DNA of 64,000 nt from Magnaporthiopsis rhizophila (lineage: Eukaryota; Ascomycota; Sordariomycetes; Magnaporthales; Magnaporthaceae): NCBI GenBank assembly GCA_003049465.1, contig PYSS01000002.1, positions 434,001-498,000 on the forward strand. Direction: 5' to 3'. The notes under the pieces were generated by a model, which saw nothing but the letters and a program-made list of their open reading frames with translations, was not told the origin of the DNA and did no database searches. The position numbers were made by a program, and so were the translations under genes. Positions 24,494 through 35,667 of the stretch are shown in pieces. The stretch's first letter is position 1, and the number at the start of each line of letters is the position of its first letter.

Positions 24494-26663
24494 ATGGCAC
24501 CCACGCTTGATCCGTCGGATTTAAACGTCGTTCTGGCCGTTGTTGGTAAGCACAACGCCCAGTCCTCCAACGATATGCTCCAAGAATTCTACGCAACTTG
24601 CCCAAGTGCCGGACCTGCAGCGGTCCAGCAGGAAGCCAAGGCTCGGCAGCCTACCATTCTTGCTTGATCCCTCCATCCATGGCTTGGCCATATCGGGTCG
24701 CCACCGGCCGGTTTAGCTTCGTACATTGCCTCTCGACTGACATAAAGACGCTGTGTTGCAGGTGCCTTCATCGCCTCCTACGGTCTTTTCTCTGTCTTGA
24801 TCAAGGGAAGATGGTTCCTCGGCGAGGCCCGTAAGTGCCCATTCGACTCATTCCTTGTTGATGTTATGCATCACACAATGTGCCCGCCGCCTCTAGACCT
24901 CGGCTAACGGCGGGCGCTCATCGCCAGTCCCGGCCATGACCATCGGCATCGTGCTGGGCCCGATTGCCGGCAAGCTGCTTGACAACACCCGCTGGGGCCC
25001 AGGCTCGCTCTCAGAGGATCAAAAGAGCGCCATCACGCTGGGCTTCATGCGCGTCATGATCTCGGTCCAGCTGGTCATTGCCGGTTACCAACTGCCCGCC
25101 AAATACGCGCTCAAGCAGTGGAAGGACCTGGTCCTGCTGCTCGTGCCCACCATGACGCTGATGTGGCTCTGCACCACCGCCTGCATGCTCGCCACCATCC
25201 CCAAGATCACGCTCCTGGCCGCCCTTGTTATCGGCTCTTGCGTTACTTGCACTGACCCCGTGCTGAGCCAGGCCATCGCCAAGGGCCCCTTTGCCGACAA
25301 GTATGTGCCCCGCCGCCTCAGGGAGATCATCAGTGCGGAGGCAGGTGCCAACGACGGTTTCGGCTTCCCCTTCCTCATGCTTGCCGTGAGCCTGATGCGC
25401 CACACCGAGCTGCCCGGTGTCGTGCTCAAGGCCTCATCAGAACACTCTAGCGATGGCGCTAGCGGCCACGCCGCCGAGGCAGCCGCCGCGGCGGTCGAGG
25501 TGGCGCACAGGATGCTTAAGAGGGCTGGTGATATCGGCCGCCTGGGTGGCGGCATCGGTGCCGCAATGTCTGACTGGGTCGTCGACACGTGGCTATACAC
25601 TATCTTCTTGTCAATCCCCTATGGTGGCATTATCGGCTACGGTAGCAGCAAGGCTATCGGGTACTGCTTGCGCCGTAAGTGGATCGATGCCGAGAGCTAC
25701 CTGCTGTTCCCGGTTGCCATCGCGCTTTTTATCGTCGGGACCGCGGGCACGCTCGCAACCAATGACCTGCTCGCCTGCTTCTTTGCCGGCCTCGCCCTTA
25801 ACTGGGACGGCAAGTACCTGGCCGAGACCATCGAGCGCCACGACGAGGTTAACTCGAGCATCGACGTGCTTCTTAACTTTACCGGCTTCATGTACGTCGG
25901 CGTTATTATGCCGTGGTCGACCTTCCACGACCCCGAGGGCACCGGCATTACGATCGGCCGCCTTATCGGCCTCGGCTTTCTCGTCCTCATCTTCCGCCGC
26001 ATTCCGGCCATCCTGCTGCTGTACAAGGCTATGCCAACCTGCGTTAGCGGCTGGAAAGAGGCGCTCTTTATGGGCTACGTAAGTCACCCTTGCCTGCTTT
26101 GTTCGACCTGGACCAAATGCTAACTGTGGACGACTTGGCCTTCTTTCCAGTTCGGCCCCATCGGAGTCGGCGCCGTCTTCTACGCAGAGCATACCAAGCA
26201 CCTGTTCCCCAAGGTGGGCGAGATCAACGACCCCGGCTCCGACAACCTGGTCCGCGCGCTGGTGCCCTCCGTCTATTTCCTCGTCTTCTTCAGCATCGTC
26301 GTGCACGGCCTCTCGATTCCGGCCCTGGACAACGCCTACCGCATCGCGGGCGTGCAGCCCATCACCGAGGATGCGGTACAGGTGCGGCGCAAGAGCGCCT
26401 TCGTGGCGACGCCCGCCAACGCCCGCCCGGACAGCTCCGACGGCGAGTACTTCGTCGCCTACAACCGCTTCAGCCGCCCCGTGCTCAACAACCGCCGCAC
26501 CGTCATGTTCAACGGCCAAAAGGTCCAGGGCCTGCCGCAGTACGCGAAAGACAACAACGACGGGGCCGGTGAGAGGGATGCGTGGGCTGAAGACGTGGAC
26601 CCCATCGATGAGGAGAAGATTCGAGCGCAACAGCGTGCGGCCAGCATGCAGAGGCTGGGCTAG
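24494..26663 (+). CDS. NHA1: Na+/H+ (K+/H+) antiporter, Nha1 type
   Basis: Model: exons 24494-24545, 24762-24830, 24928-26078 and 26151-26663, giving 594 residues. Introns are 216, 97 and 72 bases; donors are GTAAGC, GTAAGT and GTAAGT. The start MAPTLDPSDLNVVLAVVGAF and the following FLGEA...IGIVLGPIAGKLLD are typical of fungal plasma-membrane monovalent cation/proton antiporters (CPA1). About 12 hydrophobic segments are visible. Ion-binding acidic motifs are CTDPVLSQAIAKGPFADKYV and GANDGFGFPFLMLAV. The antiporter signature continues through WSTFHDPEGTGITIGRL to YFGPIGVGAVFYAEHTK. The hydrophilic C-tail is only about 90 residues, shorter than the long tail of yeast Nha1. Exchange of cytosolic Na+/K+ for protons is inferred from the family. 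Confidence 0.92.
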
Positions 26664-27055
26664 CAGGACTCAGGTGGTCGCCGCCCTAGACCTTGCTTGT
26701 CCGCAACTTGGTCTGGGGGCTGGACGATTATGGTGGGGAGGATGAGCGGACCGGCCGGTCCTCCCTTTCGGGTTCTTCTGCCTGCATGGCAGCAATGGAG
26801 AATGCTGTCAAGAGAGCGCTGCGATGAGTGTGGAGAAGAAAAAAAAACTGTAAAATTATATTTTGTGAGGTACCTCTTCGATAGTGTCAAGAAAGCACGT
26901 TTCTGCTACCCCGGGGCCTGGACGCTTGGGACCTGGTCTTTTCCCTCGCCCAGGTTCAGGCCTCGGCTGCTCGCGGTGCCTCTCAAAAAGCCGTCGCCTG
27001 ACGTTCGCCCTCCAATGCCTTCTCGTCCGCGTTCTCTTGTGCCAACCTCTTATGC
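26664..27055. other. Convergent 3' intergenic region
   Basis: Lies between the antiporter stop and the stop of the secreted-protein gene and should hold both 3' UTRs. An A-rich stretch at about 26838-26860 with AAATTATATTTT is a plausible plus-strand polyadenylation area. No other feature seen. Confidence 0.5.
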
Positions 27056-27663
27056 TCAACTAGATACCACGGGCTCGCCGCAGCCGTTCGACTGCGCCTC
27101 TTTGATGGCAATCCTGCAAACCCCGTACTCGTCCGCTCCCTCCTTTGACCCATCGCATCCAGAATAGTGCACCCGGACCCGCAGATGCCGCGCCTCTTTG
27201 CCACCGCCGCCCTCCCACCACGCGGCGGCCGCCATGCCCGACGTCGGCGGCGTCGTCCCCGCTCTGGTAAAACAGCCTGAGCTGGAAGTCGTCCTCGTCA
27301 TCCCCCACCCCCTGGCCCGAGCAGGCAAGCGTGCCTTCCGGAGCGTCGCCCGCGGCCGCAGGTTTGATCCCAGCCTCACTGGTTCTTGAGCGAGATGGTG
27401 CAGGAGCAGTATGTCTCGCCCTCGAGGCGCGACTCAACTATGCTGCCGTCGGTGGCGATGTGGTAGCTGCGGACGTTGTCGGCGCCCTTGGGGGAGAACC
27501 GCTGGGTCGTGCGGACACCGCCTAGGGGGTCGATGGTGTTGTTGACGGTTGGTGCGGAGCGAGCTGTGAGGTGCGTGGTGTTGATGGATAGTGTCGCATG
27601 AGTGATTGCTGCTGCCGACAGATGTGCGAAGATAAGGGCCAAAACCGCCATGAGGGAATCCAT
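27056..27663 (-). CDS. Small secreted cysteine-containing protein
   Basis: Model: exon 1 is 27380-27663 and exon 2 is 27056-27311, joined over a 68-base intron (GTGAGG...CCAG), giving 179 residues. The N-terminus MDSLMAVLALIFAHLSAAA is a good signal peptide. Six cysteines lie in the mature part: ETYCSCTISL, SGCF, HYSGCDGSKEGADEYGVCRI and NGCGEP are the clear ones. No known domain is recognised. Small secreted proteins of this kind are often effector candidates or cell-wall proteins, which is inference here. The part of exon 2 between about 27200 and 27310 is low complexity in this frame, while another frame gives DDFQLRLFYQSGDD, so a frameshift or different splicing is possible. Confidence 0.55.
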
Positions 27664-30240
27664 CTTTGGCGGATGGCTACGCTACAGATGTTCTTGAGCG
27701 CCTTGCTGGTTTGTGACTTGACATTTTATGTAGGGTAAAGTCAGGGGTTCAACTTACCCGGACGAGATGCATCGGAGATTGGCTTTAACATTCGGTCAAC
27801 TCTTAACGCTTTGAGGGTGTACTAGAGACAGACATGGGAGAAAGCTTAAATTCCAATATTTGCTAGATTCGGATTTCCTGGCCCTCTAGAGATGCAATGG
27901 ACTTTCATCGGTAATCTCCAGGATCGATTTGACGGAGCGGCATGATCCACCTCAGCAGCAGCCCGACCGTGGTCCAGTGAGTCACCCACGTTGTGCAGAG
28001 CTACTGTTCCCTAAGTCCAAAATCTCTCCGGGCTTAACGTAACAATCTTTTCGTCTGCTTTTGCTAATCGCCTCACAAAATCACTACGTACATCTTTTGA
28101 TCTGCCCAAGAGGCACCCGCAAGAACTTGACTTCGTGCAAGATGTCTCTCAAGTTATGAACAAGCAGAAGCCCAATCCTGTGGTCAACACAGTGTGTCTG
28201 GTGGAGTGGGAAAAGTTGTGGCAGAATGCATATTGCCTCTGTCTCTGGAGCACTTAATTACGGGGCCAAATGCAAGGTTCTCTTGACTTCGAGGAAGCTG
28301 TTGCACAAAGTCGGCAGTCTTCCCGCCGAGACCGGATTTTTCTAACCCCCNNNNNNNNNNNNNNNNNNNNNNNNNNNNNNNNNNNNNNNCCCCCACCCCC
28401 CCCCCCCCCCCCCCAACATTTTTCCTTTTTTCCCTCTTGCAGCCAGAGCTGAGCTCGCAGCGCTGCGATGTATGCCGCCACTTCGTGTGCAGCTTGGGGC
28501 TGAGCGTGTCGCTTTTTTCTAGTGAGGCTGCCCATCAGGCAACCACCATACTCTACGAGGTATTCAGCTCGCCTCACCTCATTTCTCGTTTTCCATTTAT
28601 TCCACCGACCCCGCTTTTCTCGTGCGGCTTTGCCCCCTGTGATTTTGACTCTTTTAACGTTAAAACTACGCCCAGACAATCAACGGCCACACTGCCCAAC
28701 TCTTGTAGAGCTCCAGGTGCAGTCTGCCGGACGCACACACACCCCTTCTGCGAGCCCCAGTCCAAGCTCTAGTCCTACGACAATACTATCGGCACATGAC
28801 GGACATCCCACTGGAAAAGAAAAAAAAAAGAGCATGCAGGCAATAAGATGCAATAGGTCAAGCTACAGCTGCGCCATGCCGGGTTTGTGCGTGCGGGATT
28901 GGAATGTGCTAAGATAGAGTCACTTAACAGAGCGGCGAGAGGAGAATGAGAAGAAGGCTATCGAGAGTGCTCCGGCAATATTCCAGCAACAGAGACAAAT
29001 TCTGAGACAACCGGCCCCAGATTCCCAACGGACAAGTCATGTGAGGACGAGGCGGCGGATGAGGAGGGGGAGGAACAGCTGGCAGACTGAATGATTCAAC
29101 AACAGTCATGATATTAACCCCGAACTCTACAAAGGCAGTTACTCACAGATGGGGCTCTTAACTAAGGCTCAGCTCGGATCAGATCCCGAAGTCTCTCTGG
29201 CTGCCAGCCGCATCTGCTTAGCCTTAGCCCGTCCGCCCTATTTCGTGCAAATAACTAGGCGTAGATCAATGCTAGGCGTGCTCCTGGCTGGGTATCGAGA
29301 AGCTTTACCACCCAAGAATTATTATTGCCTCTACGGCGCAAAGTGCCCAGGACAGAGGCAATTGTTCCAATCCTATTTGTCCCTATGGCTGGAAGATGGT
29401 CGGAGGGAAAAAGAAGGGGAGATCTCTTCGACGCGCTTCGACAGCTCATTAAGCATTCCAAGGCACAAGCGCCGGCTACAGAGCACAGCGGATCCTTGCG
29501 GGTAGGGGCGCTTTCAGGGTCTCCCAGATTCAACTAAATGAAACGAGGAAACATGTGAATCGCACCACCACTAAACAGAAAACATGAACCATGTGGGTGG
29601 GTGCGCCCAGGCCATGGCGGGCCCTCTTCAGCAGCCATTGCTACCGGCGCAGCAGATGCTGCTGGTTGGCGCAACTACTGCAGCCAGCTGTTGCGGCCAA
29701 ACTAATGGAGGCACGGGGGCCTTGCATTGGCGCTATGAACGAAGATTCTACACTGAAAAGAAAGGAAAGGAAATGGCGCTTGTCGCGCTGACGCGGCACG
29801 CGTCTGCAAGTGTCGCGATCTGTGTGGCTTGTATCTGCCCCACATCGCCCCACAGCGGTGACGGTGCCATTGGTCGTATGGCCTGTGGCGGGACCGACAC
29901 ACCAGCCGTGTTGGGCCTGGTGCGTCGGCAACTGGGGTCTGGACCCCCGGCACGAACCCAAAAGTGACATCATTCGATCCCAGCAGGGATCGTCAGTTGG
30001 GCCGTTTCTTAAGCCATGGATCCGGCCGCTGGCCGGCCTGCGTGCTGCTTATAAAATTCATGGTTGGATCCAGCCTTTGTCCTCGTCGGTTAACTGCTGG
30101 CTTTTTTGATCTGCCACAAGACAAAGACGGACAATAGATCCAGGCTCCGACATCTTCTGACACCACGCCACCTCACCCCGTCGCTAGAAGCAAAGCAATC
30201 AAAGCAAGCATCAGAAAGAATATCCCCACCATTACGCACA
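27664..30240. other. Gene-poor spacer with assembly gap
   Basis: Contains 39 Ns at 28351-28389 followed by poly-C. No supported coding frame. A TATAAAAT box near 30050 precedes the broken plus-strand frame at 30241. The first few hundred bases should include the promoter of the secreted-protein gene. Confidence 0.5.
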
Positions 30241-30903
30241 ATGGCAGGTATGATTCTCAACACCTCAATACTATACGACCCTTTTTCGACCTCGTACCTG
30301 GTCAAGGACCAGCAGCCTGTAAGTTTGCTATTACTTCCTCTAAAGTACATACCTGCAGCGCAGCACTTCCGGCCAACTCTCCAGACCTTCGACTCCTCAC
30401 CTATCACCCTCTACGGCCCCTTGGAGGACTTTGGCGCTCTAGACTCCGCCGCGGAATCGGAAATCTCACCTGGGCTGGAATAGCCTTTGTCTCCAATCGT
30501 CCCCGGCTCGCTACCGCTGCCTACAGCCAATTCGGACGTGGCCGACTAGACCTCGCCCAAGTTAGAGGACCTTAGGGATTCGCCTGTGCTGGAATCCATC
30601 GCCCCCATCAGCCCCGCCATCAACCCCATGGAGCTGTCGTCGGCCGCCGCCGACGACGTGCCTTTGGGTGGGAGCGAAGTCCTCTGCGCCGATAGTGGGC
30701 CTCTGTTTCAGTCGCCGCAACTCGCCAGCGCCCAGAATCCGGCCCAGGTCAACCACTGCGCCGCAGCGGGACTTAGGCCCGTCACCGAGATTGGCAGCAG
30801 CCGAGCACAAGAGCCCCGCTCGCCGGAGAGGAACGGTGACTCGACCCTCAACCCGGCTCTGAAAATATTTCGTGAGCTGAGAGAACCTGCGCATCGTTGT
30901 TAG
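30241..30903 (+). pseudogene. Broken Pro/Ser-rich frame
   Basis: From ATGGCAGGTATG the same reading frame runs to 30903 but is cut by two TAG codons, at 30481 and 30547. Either could come from CAG by one C-to-T change. The sequence on both sides of the stops keeps the same Pro/Ser/Glu character (EISPGLE, SPIVPGSLPLPTANSDVAD, SPVLESIAPISPAINPMELS). A TATA-like box lies about 190 bases upstream. No domain is recognised; a regulatory protein remnant is possible. The 349 bases after it (30904-31252) hold nothing I can name. Confidence 0.4.
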
Positions 30904-31252
30904 CATGCGTCTCGGCACGGCCGTGAACCGATGGACCTACGAGACGCTGATCGAGCGCATTTTGCAAATGCTGAGAGAAGACGGAAGCGGGGCAGCGCCA
31001 CAGTGTTGTCTGTCTTTCGACACAAAATTGCACTCTTTACCGATAGTCTTTTGTGTGTGGCGCATGTCCAAACGTATCGCGCAATCATTGTGGCCGTGCC
31101 CCTGTGGCTCTTTTTGGACCCACTACGGTAATGTTTGTTGCGCACTGCGAGGTCGCAATCCGATCGAGGACTTTCGGACGACCTCGGTGGTTAAAGGCTG
31201 ATGAGCTCACCCCTCGACCGTAAACGACATTTAAACAGTCGACTGTGAGCTC

Positions 31253-32341
31253 ATGCAGCCGGATTCCGTTGTCGTGTGTCTCTCCCACTGGACTGTCTTC
31301 TGGTCCCAATATTCCCCGCCTTTCCAGCTCTTAGCCGGGCGCTACCTCTTCTGGCTCTTCCCGGTATTGCTTCGGGTATTCGGCCACCTTGGCGGGCCGC
31401 CGTGGTTCGGCCGCAATCTTTCACCACGTCACCAAACAGCCTTTACAGAGATTTTCCCCCACAGGCCCGACGGACTCCCCGTCGACCTTGAGGCCTTAAA
31501 GCCAAGCCAAGCCAAGCCAACTAGCCCTGCCAGAGGTGCCAGCATCCCTTTATCCCTGTGCGCCCCACCTGAGTGCCGAAGCGGCCCGGCCTTGTCTCGC
31601 CCTGTGCGCCACGGCCACGGCCAGCCCGATCGGGACGTAACAGGTACTGTAGTAACTAGATATCACCATGGTGGTGATGGTGCTGATTGGCTCAACCGGA
31701 CCGGCAACCGCACCGACATCTACTGCATCATCACTCTCGCGGGCGACGTCTGCTGGGGCGGCGGCCGGTGCCTGGCCGAGTCTCGCGAGGTCGGCGCGAT
31801 GGACGACGGCGAGCTGGACCCTCGCGTGGCGTCGTACCTGTACGGCGCGCCCGTCAGGTTCTACGGCGCCTAGAAGTGGGGGGCTACTGATAAAGACGGG
31901 GCGAGAGTGGTGCGCGACTGGTCTGCCATCAAATGCTACATCGCCAACACACTCCTGCTGGTGGTTGAGGTGCCGGGGGAACCGGGCCTGTGGATATCGA
32001 CGAGCAGGAACGGGAACGATATGGCAATGGCGTTCCAGGGCGCCGACGGCGCTCGTGCGTATGCTGACGGAGGGCGGGAAAAGCCGCCGGCTTGGTTGGC
32101 GCGCGCTTGGGAGCCGCCGAAACTGAGGGTCGAGGTTTGGGTGGAGGGCACTGCGCAATCCTCCCTTTGCATCGCGGAAGTTCTATCCGCTGATTGGCGG
32201 ATAGCCCGTCAAAATCATCCAGGGCTAGCTGCTCGTATCGTACATCGTCTGTGTCGCTGCTACTCTCGGCGAAATCACGTGCGTATACCCGACCGCTGGA
32301 GGTACGCTAGGTTTTCTTTTAACTCGAACTCTGTGCCCTAG
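31253..32341 (+). pseudogene. Broken long frame of unknown function
   Basis: One frame is open from 31253 to a TAG at 31871 and continues in the same phase to 32341. The part around the stop reads as one protein: AGDVCWGGGRCLAESREVGA, DPRVASYLYGAPVRFYGA, stop, KWGATDKDGARVVRDWSAIK, YIANTLLLVVEVPGEPGLWI. The TAG may have been TGG or CAG, again a single transition. The first 130 codons are less convincing. No family recognised. CCAAG words repeat four times at about 31500. Confidence 0.35.
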
Positions 32342-33035
32342 CCATTGTCTCCGGATGCTACGGTAGAACGGTGCAAACGATGGACCCCGGACGGCACCTC
32401 CTTGTTTCGTGTCTGTAGATCCGCTTTTCTGCGGCTGCCACCACCCCCATGCATAATACGCCTATCTAGCCCTGTGCTTCATCGATGCCTTCCCAAGATT
32501 CGCCGACGTTCCCTCCAGGGCAGTGCCTACGCCACATAGCCTGCCGTTATTTTCTCTCGCATATGGATACGCTGCGTAACCAATGCCACCCGCGACTAGA
32601 CCAGTATCAGACTCCAGAGGGGGGCATCCACTGGGAGGTCCAAGCAGCCAGATGCTCCCGGTTTCCTTGATATGGGGTTGCGTTATGGTCGAGTCTGGAT
32701 CCCGGATCTTCTTTTGTTACGCGAGCCGTGGCATATGCAGTATAGTTTGGCTGGGCATGGTTGTGTTCCTGGTAATGGTCCGCGGCTGAGGACGGTGTCA
32801 CCTGTCGGGCTTTTTCGTAGAGGCTTCGTTGAGAGGAGGGTTGGGAAGGGGGGGGGGTTAGACCTTTGGAAAACGCGGGGAGTATAACCTGGACGCGTGC
32901 CGTCGTTTCCGTCGTCTCCGTCGTCGCTACTGTTGTCGTATCCGTTTTCCTTTTTGAGTTCCTGATGCTGTTCCCCATCATCCACACTGTCTGGGGAGAG
33001 AGGCGTCACTGCACCTGAAGGTAAGCCGCAGCCTC
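32342..33035. other. Spacer, no gene seen
   Basis: Open frames on both strands here are short and lack motifs. The right part may be the 3' region of the minus-strand ORF group at 33036-34859. Confidence 0.4.
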
Positions 33036-34058
33036 CTATTCCCGCAGCCGGAGCGACTTGCCCAAGGGTACGTGTCGGGCAGTCGTCGAATAAGCCAAAG
33101 CAAGGGAGTAGCGCTCCTGGCTCGTGATGCGAGCTTCGGGGTCGACGACAATCATCCGCTGCAAAATATTGCCCAGACCGCTGGTATGTGCCGCGGCCTC
33201 CCAGACGAGCCGATCGAACCAAGCCTGCGTACTCATGCTGTGCCGCCCGACAGATCTGCTGTTCGTCGGCCGTGATTCCAAGACTGTCAGTTATATAGAG
33301 TACTGTGAGCAACCGGGCCTGCATTTCCAAATCTCCTCTTCTCGGAGTCGACGGTGTGCGAAGCAGTCGCCGCACGTTTCCGCGAGCGAGCACAAAGTTG
33401 CCCTACAGGTGCGGCTCAGCGGTATGGGGGTCGGGTGTTGCTGCTGCTGCGGGGGGAGATGAGGAGGATGATGCTGCGGTTGCTGGGGATGTTGAGGGGG
33501 CTGCAGGTGCTGGGACGGCGGCTGTTGGCTCTGCGGATGCGGCAGGAGCGGCGCAGGATAGCCAAACGGCGTTCCTAGAATGCTGCACTCAGGCGCATTA
33601 CCCTCCGAAGGCGGTCCCAGGTGGAAGACGTCCACATTTGGATCACTGGCTGGAGGATAATAACTAGGAGAAGGAGGAGGGTGGTCCCCCAAAAGGGGAT
33701 GCGGTGGCTGATACTCTCTAGGCAAGTTATGGGGCAGCGAGACTCCATGGTGGGAGCCGGCTGACCAGGAGGGCGGGAAGCTCGCCGGACTCAGGTGGAG
33801 GAGTAAGGTCTCGGGACTTGGGAGGCGCGCAAAGGCCTGCTCCGCTGGGCCGGCCAAGTTGGGCGTTTGAAAAGGTTGAAGCATGCCAGGTGCTGCTCGC
33901 CGGGTTGGCCGGAAGTGCAGCCATACTGAGGTGGATGTGCTTGGGAGTGTGGTGAGGTGCCAGAGGTTTGAAGTGGTTACGGAGATTGGGTGCGTTTTGT
34001 CTGGACAATGCGGCTGGACACGGGTATTTGCCGTCACCCGCACGTGGTGGGGGTTCAT
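33036..34058 (-). other. Pro/Gln-rich ORF and kinase-tail-like ORF, unresolved
   Basis: A 255-codon frame at 33291-34058 encodes a Pro/His/Gln-rich protein (EYQPPHPLLGDHPPPSPSYY) ending in a Cys-containing part, CRATLCSLAETCGDC. A second frame at 33036-33281 carries WEAAAHTSGLGNILQRMIVV DPEARITSQE. The RMIVVDPEARIT core recalls the end of a protein-kinase catalytic domain, but no other kinase motif was found nearby. An intron or frameshift may join the two. I cannot offer a firm gene model. Confidence 0.3.
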
Positions 34059-34514
34059 ACTACGTCATGACCGCTGGTGCTTCTTTGACCGACACCAACT
34101 CGAACTTGTCGGGGTCGTTGTCATGGGCACGGTTCTAGCCGGGATGGGTGTTTCGTCGTCACTAACATGCATCGGGATCGGGGCCTTTGCTCCCGGCCGC
34201 GAACGTAGGGGGAGTCAGATCGTGGCGGGGGCCATGGTAGCCGAAACTCGGATTACCGAAACGCATCGCGGCCTCCGTGGAATGCCCAGCTGCTGGAAAC
34301 AATCCATGCACCGCTTCCACCAGCGGGTGTAGCGGTACGGGGACGCGATGGAGAGGCTTTCCAGTCCCAGGGCACAGCCGCCTCCTTCGACCGCGACAGG
34401 ATCGCTCCGCGCTTCGGGTTCGTCTTCTGCCTGTAGAACACATCCTGATCCGGCTGGGGAATGGGGATGGCAGAGGGCCTCGGCTAGGTCACTTGGTCCG
34501 AAATATACAGCGGT

Positions 34515-34859
34515 TTATTCTATCGCATCGCTTGCTATCGCGAATGCTCTATTGCATGGAAATATCTGCGGTAAAGGCGGCAGTTCGTCGTCGAGACAGA
34601 CCGCAGTTTTTTGTTTTCCAGAGGCAGCATCGAGGCTCTGTACCCTGGCTCGGGAAGGTAGGCAGTTAACTTTAGCTCTGATAGTAACGCGGAGGTGGTG
34701 ACAGGGCCCCGGAGCAGAGTTATCTTTGCTACCATCCGGTCTTTCGGCAAACGACGCGCATTCCAAGCCCCAAGGCTCGACGCTGCCGTCACCACGAGCG
34801 ATGGTGATGCCGCCGACCTCCATTGTTCGCAGGTTCGGTAGTCTCATGCCGGAAAGCAA
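34515..34859 (-). other. Hypothetical 114-codon ORF
   Basis: Frame with mixed composition (LPNLRTMEVGGITIARGDGS; GPCHHLRVTIRAKVNCLPSR) ending in TAA at 34515. It lies upstream of, and on the same strand as, the Pro/Gln-rich ORF and may be a 5' part of the same decayed gene. No domain recognised. Confidence 0.25.
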
Positions 34860-35667
34860 CTTGCTTGTAATGCAAACTGGGAAGCGTCAAATTATCATGC
34901 TTGTAAGTTAGGGGCAGATGTTGGCCCGTGCGATACACAGGTCCACCGATTCTGCCGGTTCTGACCGCTTGCCCCGCAAATGTTAGGGATCTACGCTTAT
35001 AAAGATCTATGCTTGTCAAAGAGGCAGGACTGCGATAGAAAAATGTAGATTTGACTATTTAAAGCTATCAGGTGAAGGGAGAAGTTGGCGCGCTGTGCCA
35101 AGTTAGATTTGCAGACATCTTGAAGCCTGCGTGGACACTGCACGGGCCACCACAGCCACGGTGACGCAGTGCAGTGCCCCCAAGGCACGCCACGCCACAA
35201 CAGTAGAGTACAAGGAAGGGTTCGGTGCCTTGCACCTCGACCCGCGATCAAAGTTTTACCCATTGTGCACGGTCCCAACCGCCCAATCAGTGCACACAGT
35301 GGATCCAATGGGTGGAAGCCGGCCAAAGCCTGCCGATCCATCATATTGAAATATGAATCGGGAAACCATGCGTGTGTATTCAGATTCACTTCTTCTGGTC
35401 CAGTGGGTGGGAAGACGCCCTATATGTACATAGGGGGCCTGTTCCTCCCCCCTGCCCCAGACGCACGGTACTGCTACAAGTGGTGCACATGTCAGTCACG
35501 TGCTCCCTTTCAGCATATCACACCTAGGCCGTGATATTGCCACACGGAGCTGTCGTCATTAACATTGGCTTAGTAACGTTCTTTCATATTCTTGGGCCAT
35601 CTATTTGCCACGTTTTAGGTATATAAGTAAGAGCAGGTAATAGGTGGTGGGTGTGGAGGTGGTAAAG
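34860..35667. other. Spacer downstream of the first NLR
   Basis: No gene seen. The last 100 bases are AT-richer and probably include the 3' UTR of the minus-strand NLR gene. Confidence 0.5.

Noticed and set aside
30318..30357. Intron with GTAAGT donor and CTGCAG acceptor in the 30241 frame
   Set aside because: Only 40 bases long, and removing it puts the frame into a stop; the uninterrupted phase with TAG codons explains the data better.
33036..33281. Protein kinase gene
   Set aside because: Only a phrase like the end of a kinase domain is present; no VAIK, HRD or DFG nearby.
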